This document shows positions 3,548 through 6,531 of a stretch of DNA of 6,531 nt, piece by piece. A program made the translations under genes and the position numbers. The DNA is from JAAYYM01 sp964483155 (GTDB taxonomy: Bacteria > Bacillota > Clostridia > Lachnospirales > Lachnospiraceae), in NCBI GenBank assembly GCA_964483155.1, contig CAZAAC010000094.1, forward strand, positions 1 through 6,531, given 5' to 3'. Position 1 is the stretch's first letter; each line of letters begins with the position of its first letter. The notes under the pieces are model-generated. The model worked only from the letters and a program-made list of their open reading frames with translations. It did not search any database and was not told the origin of the DNA.

Positions 3548-5038
3548 TTGAGTGTATTCGTTACGAAATTAAAAGAAGTTTTATCTTCAGTTCTCCCTAT
3601 CACAATAATTGTACTAATACTGAATTTTACGTTAACACCTCTTGAGACACCATTAATAATTAGGTTTCTAATTGGTGCAGCACTCATTATCTTTGGATTA
3701 ACAATATTTTTAATCGGAGTAGATATTGGAATTACTCCCATTGGTAATAACATGGGGGCAACAGTTGTAAGGACGAACAAGTTATGGTTTGTAGCCATTG
3801 CTGGATTAATACTTGGGTTTTTCATATCAGTTGCTGAACCTGATCTTCATATTTTGGCAGGACAGGTTGATTCTGTTACATCAGGTCTGATATCAAAAGG
3901 AAGAATTGTGGTTGCAGTTTCAATAGGTATTGCTATTATGCTTGCGATAGGTCTTACAAGAATTGTCTTTAATTTTCCATTGTACAAGTTATTAACAATT
4001 ATATATGGTTCTATTTTTATTCTTGCTTTTTTATGCTCACCGGAGTTCTTGGCAATCTCATTTGATGCATCTGGTGCTACAACTGGAGCTTTAACAGTTC
4101 CATTTATTTTGGCACTTGCAATAGGTGTATCAAAAATGAAAAAAGACAGTAAAGCATCCGAAAAGGATAGTTTTGGATTAGTTGCTATTGCATCAACCGG
4201 AGCAATCTTATCGGTTATGTTGATGAGTATTATATCATCAACGGACGAAATAACAGGCAGTCTTGAACAAGAAAATGTGTCAGATTTGATAATTTATCCG
4301 TTTATTCATGAAATACCGAAGATAACAGGAGAAATAGTCATTGCATTAGTTCCTGTTTTAGTACTATTTTTAATATTTCAAAAAATCTCTTTCAAATTAT
4401 CAAAGAGGGAGGTACGAAAAATATTGTTTGGACTATTGTTTACATTTATTGGTTTAGTGTTGTTTTTAGTGGGTGTCAATGCTGGTTTTATGGATGTTGG
4501 AGCAGCTGTTGGATATAGTGTTGCTTCTTTAGATAATAAATTATATGTTGTACTTGTAGGATTTATATTGGGTGTAGTTACTATACTTGCAGAACCAGCA
4601 GTATATGTATTGACACATCAGATCGAGGATGTTACTAGCGGATATGTAAGGAGAAAAGTTGTAATGTTTACTTTGGCAATCGGAGTTGGCATTGCTATCG
4701 CACTATCGATGATTAGAATTCTTATTCCCGAGTTACAGTTATGGCAGTATCTATTACCAGGATATATTATTTCTATCGCAATGAGTTACTTTGTACCAAA
4801 GCTTTTCGTAGGTATTGCATTTGATTCTGGCGGTGTTGCATCTGGACCTATGACTGCCACCTTTATTTTAGCCTATGCGCAAGGCGCAGCAGAATCAATT
4901 GAAGGCGCAAATGTATTAGTAGATGGATTTGGAATGATTGCAATGGTTGCTATGACACCTTTAATTGCGTTACAAATATTAGGCTTTATCTTTAAGCTGA
5001 AGTCTAAGAAAGGAGGACTTGAAAGCAATGGAAACTAA
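3548..5038 (+). CDS. DUF1538 family multi-pass membrane protein (probable transporter), two-repeat form
   Basis: The start is TTG 3548, 10-11 nt after AAAGGAAG (3532-3539); no in-frame ATG with a ribosome binding site exists near the N-terminus. The 496-residue protein has roughly 10-12 hydrophobic segments in two homologous halves (about 1-200 and 265-485). Each half carries the same signatures: 'LIGVDIGITPIGNNMG' (56-70) versus 'LVGVNAGFMDVGAAVG' (307-322); 'SVAEPDL...VDSVTSG' (94-113) versus 'ILAEPAV...IEDVTSG' (346-365); 'ISFDASGATTGALTVPFIL' (170-188) versus 'IAFDSGGVASGPMTATFIL' (423-441). These conserved acidic/Gly-rich motifs in membranes suggest ion or solute transport. From memory, a DUF1538 pair (UmpAB of Halomonas) was reported as a Na+/H+ antiporter; substrate here is unknown. 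The gene overlaps the next by 11 bp, implying coupled translation with a PII-like regulator. Confidence 0.85.
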   Translation: MSVFVTKLKEVLSSVLPITIIVLILNFTLTPLETPLIIRFLIGAALIIFGLTIFLIGVDIGITPIGNNMGATVVRTNKLWFVAIAGLILGFFISVAEPDLHILAGQVDSVTSGLISKGRIVVAVSIGIAIMLAIGLTRIVFNFPLYKLLTIIYGSIFILAFLCSPEFLAISFDASGATTGALTVPFILALAIGVSKMKKDSKASEKDSFGLVAIASTGAILSVMLMSIISSTDEITGSLEQENVSDLIIYPFIHEIPKITGEIVIALVPVLVLFLIFQKISFKLSKREVRKILFGLLFTFIGLVLFLVGVNAGFMDVGAAVGYSVASLDNKLYVVLVGFILGVVTILAEPAVYVLTHQIEDVTSGYVRRKVVMFTLAIGVGIAIALSMIRILIPELQLWQYLLPGYIISIAMSYFVPKLFVGIAFDSGGVASGPMTATFILAYAQGAAESIEGANVLVDGFGMIAMVAMTPLIALQILGFIFKLKSKKGGLESNGN

Positions 5039-5696
5039 AAGGGATTTCACAGAGATTGAGTTGATTTGTGTGATTGTAAATTTTGGATTAGGAAGTAAAA
5101 TTCTGAAGACAGCCAAACATAACGGAATACATGGCGGAACAATAACAATAGCAAAAGGAACTGTGCAAAACGGAATTTGGGATTATATAGGTCTTTCCGA
5201 TGTAAGAAAAGAAATATTATATATGGTTGCTGATAAAGAAACAGCAGATCAAGCATTAGAAGTAATGAATCATGAATATAAATTTGATAAACCAAACCAT
5301 GGTATAGCATTTACAACTTCAATTTGTGCAGCAGTAGGAACAAGGAGCTATAAATGCGAGTATATGAAAAGTGAAAGGGGTGAAGATATAACAATGTATC
5401 AAGTGATTACAAGTATCGTTGATAAAGGGAAAGCAGAAGATGTTATTGAGGCAGCGAGCAAAGCTGGTTCAAAAGGAGGTACGATTGTAAACGGTAGAGG
5501 TTCGGGTATACATGAAACAAGCAAACTATTTGCTATGGATATTGAACCAGAAAAAGAAATTGTAATTATTCTTTCGGAAATAAGTATGACGGAAGCGATT
5601 GTAGCTTCAATAAGAGAAACATTGAATATTGATGAACCGGGAAAGGGCATTATATATATTCAGGATACAAATAAAACTTATGGAATCTATAAATAG
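5028..5696 (+). CDS. Tandem double-domain PII-like regulator (GlnB superfamily)
   Basis: ATG 5028 has AGGAGG at 5011-5016 inside the end of the upstream gene; TTG 5019 is too close to that site. The 222-residue soluble protein contains two PII-like ferredoxin folds. Domain 1 (about 9-112) has ELICVIVNFGLGSKILKTAK, HGGTITIAKGT, and a second strand set ending KCEYM. Domain 2 (about 122-222) has MYQVITSIVDKGKAEDVIEA, KGGTIVNGRGSG at a T-loop base, EIVIILSE, and 'DEPGKGIIYIQD', like the Gly-Lys-Gly C-terminal strand of PII. Classical PII proteins are single-domain trimers that bind ATP/ADP and dock on transporters or enzymes; a fused pair would alter that symmetry. The 11-bp overlap with the DUF1538 gene strongly suggests it senses nucleotides or metabolites and controls that transporter. 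The uridylylation Tyr of GlnB is not evident. Confidence 0.85.
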   Translation: METKRDFTEIELICVIVNFGLGSKILKTAKHNGIHGGTITIAKGTVQNGIWDYIGLSDVRKEILYMVADKETADQALEVMNHEYKFDKPNHGIAFTTSICAAVGTRSYKCEYMKSERGEDITMYQVITSIVDKGKAEDVIEAASKAGSKGGTIVNGRGSGIHETSKLFAMDIEPEKEIVIILSEISMTEAIVASIRETLNIDEPGKGIIYIQDTNKTYGIYK

Positions 5697-5885
5697 TGTT
5701 TATGGGAGATTAATTACGATTACTTAGTGAACAATGAAGTGATTTGGTAGAGCGTATATGTCCAGATATTTTAATATAAGATGATTGTGCAAGCATTGGT
5801 TGAGAAAAAGAATGGTGTATTACTAACGTGAAGGAAGATATCAGGAAAACTATTTAATCTATTATTTTGGTGGGAGAGCAATAAC
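5697..5885. other. Intergenic stretch, no supported gene
   Basis: Only short closed frames are present. There is no clear hairpin terminator after the PII-like gene and no convincing -35/-10 pair at correct spacing for the next gene. The stretch is AT-rich and ends with GGTGGGAG (5870-5877), the ribosome binding site of the methyltransferase-like gene. Confidence 0.5.
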
Positions 5886-6371
5886 ATGATTCAAATAATT
5901 GGAATTGTCGAAGTGTTAATATTTTATTTAGCATATTTTCTAAAACTCTTTAAACAGAAGGGTCGGGGCATTAAAACTAATCAATTTGGCGGAGGCAACA
6001 AATCAGCAAAAACTGTAATTATAGAAAGTATATTACGATTTTCAAGTGCAATTATTGCCGGTGTGATATTTGCAAGTGCGGTATTGAATACTTCCCTCAT
6101 ATCTAGCCCAATATGGAGAGGAATTGGATTAATATTGTTTAGTAGTGGTACTTTGCTTTTTATCATGGCCATGATTACGATGAAAGATAGTTGGAGAGCT
6201 GGGATTCCGGATGAAGATAAAGCATCAATGGTTTCTTCAGGTATTTATAAAATTAGCAGGAACTCTGCTTTTTTAGGATTTGATTTGACATATATAGGAG
6301 CATGCATTACTTTTGGAAATAAGTACCTTGTCTATAAAAACAAAGTAGGAAGATATTTTATATTTATTTAA
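5886..6371 (+). CDS. ICMT/PEMT-family membrane methyltransferase, apparently with an internal in-frame deletion
   Basis: ATG 5886 follows GGGAG at 5873-5877. The 161-residue protein has membrane helices at about 4-20, 45-67 and 78-97, then 'MKDSWRAGIPDEDKASMVSSGIYKISRN' spread over 99-126, the signature of bacterial isoprenylcysteine carboxyl methyltransferase-family proteins, and a C-terminal 'FGNKYLVYKNKVGRYF' (143-158) that is normally the very end of a family member of about 190-200 residues. Between 'YIGACI' (136-141) and 'TFGNKY' the usual last hydrophobic helix pair and the 'H...I..EE' catalytic/SAM-binding segment, some 30-40 residues, is absent. RNP of the family reads R125-N126-S127. 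The protein is probably inactive or altered; reading frame and ends are intact, so it is listed as a gene. Substrates of bacterial members are mostly unknown. Confidence 0.7.
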   Translation: MIQIIGIVEVLIFYLAYFLKLFKQKGRGIKTNQFGGGNKSAKTVIIESILRFSSAIIAGVIFASAVLNTSLISSPIWRGIGLILFSSGTLLFIMAMITMKDSWRAGIPDEDKASMVSSGIYKISRNSAFLGFDLTYIGACITFGNKYLVYKNKVGRYFIFI

Positions 6372-6452
6372 AGGAGAGGAATATAGCGGATTATTTGCGT
6401 AACCCGCCGTTTGATGTTAATTCGTGATCAGCAGACAAGCTTATGGCCCATG

Positions 6453-6479
6453 TCCCCGTTCTATTTTAAACAAAGGGGA
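6453..6479 (+). terminator. Possible weak terminator near the right end
   Basis: TCCCC (6453-6457) can pair with GGGGA (6475-6479), and GTT/AAC just inside extends it with a bulge. A T-rich stretch (TTAGTTTTCGTTGTT) follows. The stem is short, so the call is tentative. The remaining bases 6372-6531 hold no gene I can support. Confidence 0.3.
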
Positions 6480-6531
6480 TTAGTTTTCGTTGTTAGATAG
6501 CAAAGTTTGCATGAGGGCAAAGAAATGTTCA

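Noticed and set aside
5047..5310. Minus-strand Leu/Phe-rich ORF opposite the PII-like gene
   Set aside because: Antisense shadow of an AT-rich coding gene; the sense frame has clear domain motifs and a ribosome binding site.
6385..6498. Short open frames near the right end, including one containing WPMSPFYFKQRG
   Set aside because: Too short, no start with ribosome binding site, and the frame is closed by stops at both ends; not supportable as a gene.

Overview
The window looks like DNA from a low-GC Firmicute, probably a gut or anaerobic Clostridium/Lachnospiraceae-type bacterium. The base composition is AT-rich, AGGAGG Shine-Dalgarno sites are strong, TTG starts occur, and the protein families are typical of Clostridia. 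Most of it reads as part of an integrative/conjugative or plasmid-derived element carrying several cargo blocks and scars of recombination. No rRNA, tRNA, CRISPR array or complete transposase is visible.

Left block (1-830): the 3' part of a ParR-like ribbon-helix-helix segregation protein, a 58-residue hydrophobic peptide gene, and an 85-codon ORF whose second half looks like the extreme C-terminus of a large serine recombinase. Middle cassette (about 831-2533): a short stretch without a supported gene, then perR (Fur family) with a textbook promoter and repeat-rich operator, a QueD/PTPS-fold protein with a C-terminal zinc ribbon, a strong terminator, and about 200 bp of apparent debris. The cassette is bracketed by a near-perfect 160-bp direct repeat (498-657 and 2534-2693, three mismatches). 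The right copy contains only the tail of the hydrophobic gene plus a 28-codon ORF. This suggests that the perR-queD-like segment entered by a recombination event that duplicated the junction.

Right block: downstream of the second repeat is a highly structured leader of about 180 nt (an 8-codon ORF with a perfect Shine-Dalgarno, serial hairpins, two alternative hairpins sharing one arm, and an intrinsic terminator). It precedes a 56-residue single-pass membrane peptide of the kind found in Firmicute conjugative elements. A 12-bp perfect hairpin separates this gene from a promoter and a DUF1413-type protein gene. Only 17 bp after that comes a two-gene unit: a 496-residue DUF1538 membrane protein made of two homologous halves, overlapped by a gene for a tandem double-PII-like protein. 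The last gene is a membrane methyltransferase of the isoprenylcysteine carboxyl methyltransferase (ICMT) family, which appears to have lost an internal catalytic segment in frame.

How they may work together: the small ICE genes belong to maintenance and transfer. PerR probably controls itself and possibly neighbouring genes in response to peroxide. The DUF1538/double-PII pair is the most system-like unit: a probable ion or solute transporter with a dedicated nucleotide-sensing regulator, translationally coupled. All functional assignments come from reading the sequence; no searches were run.
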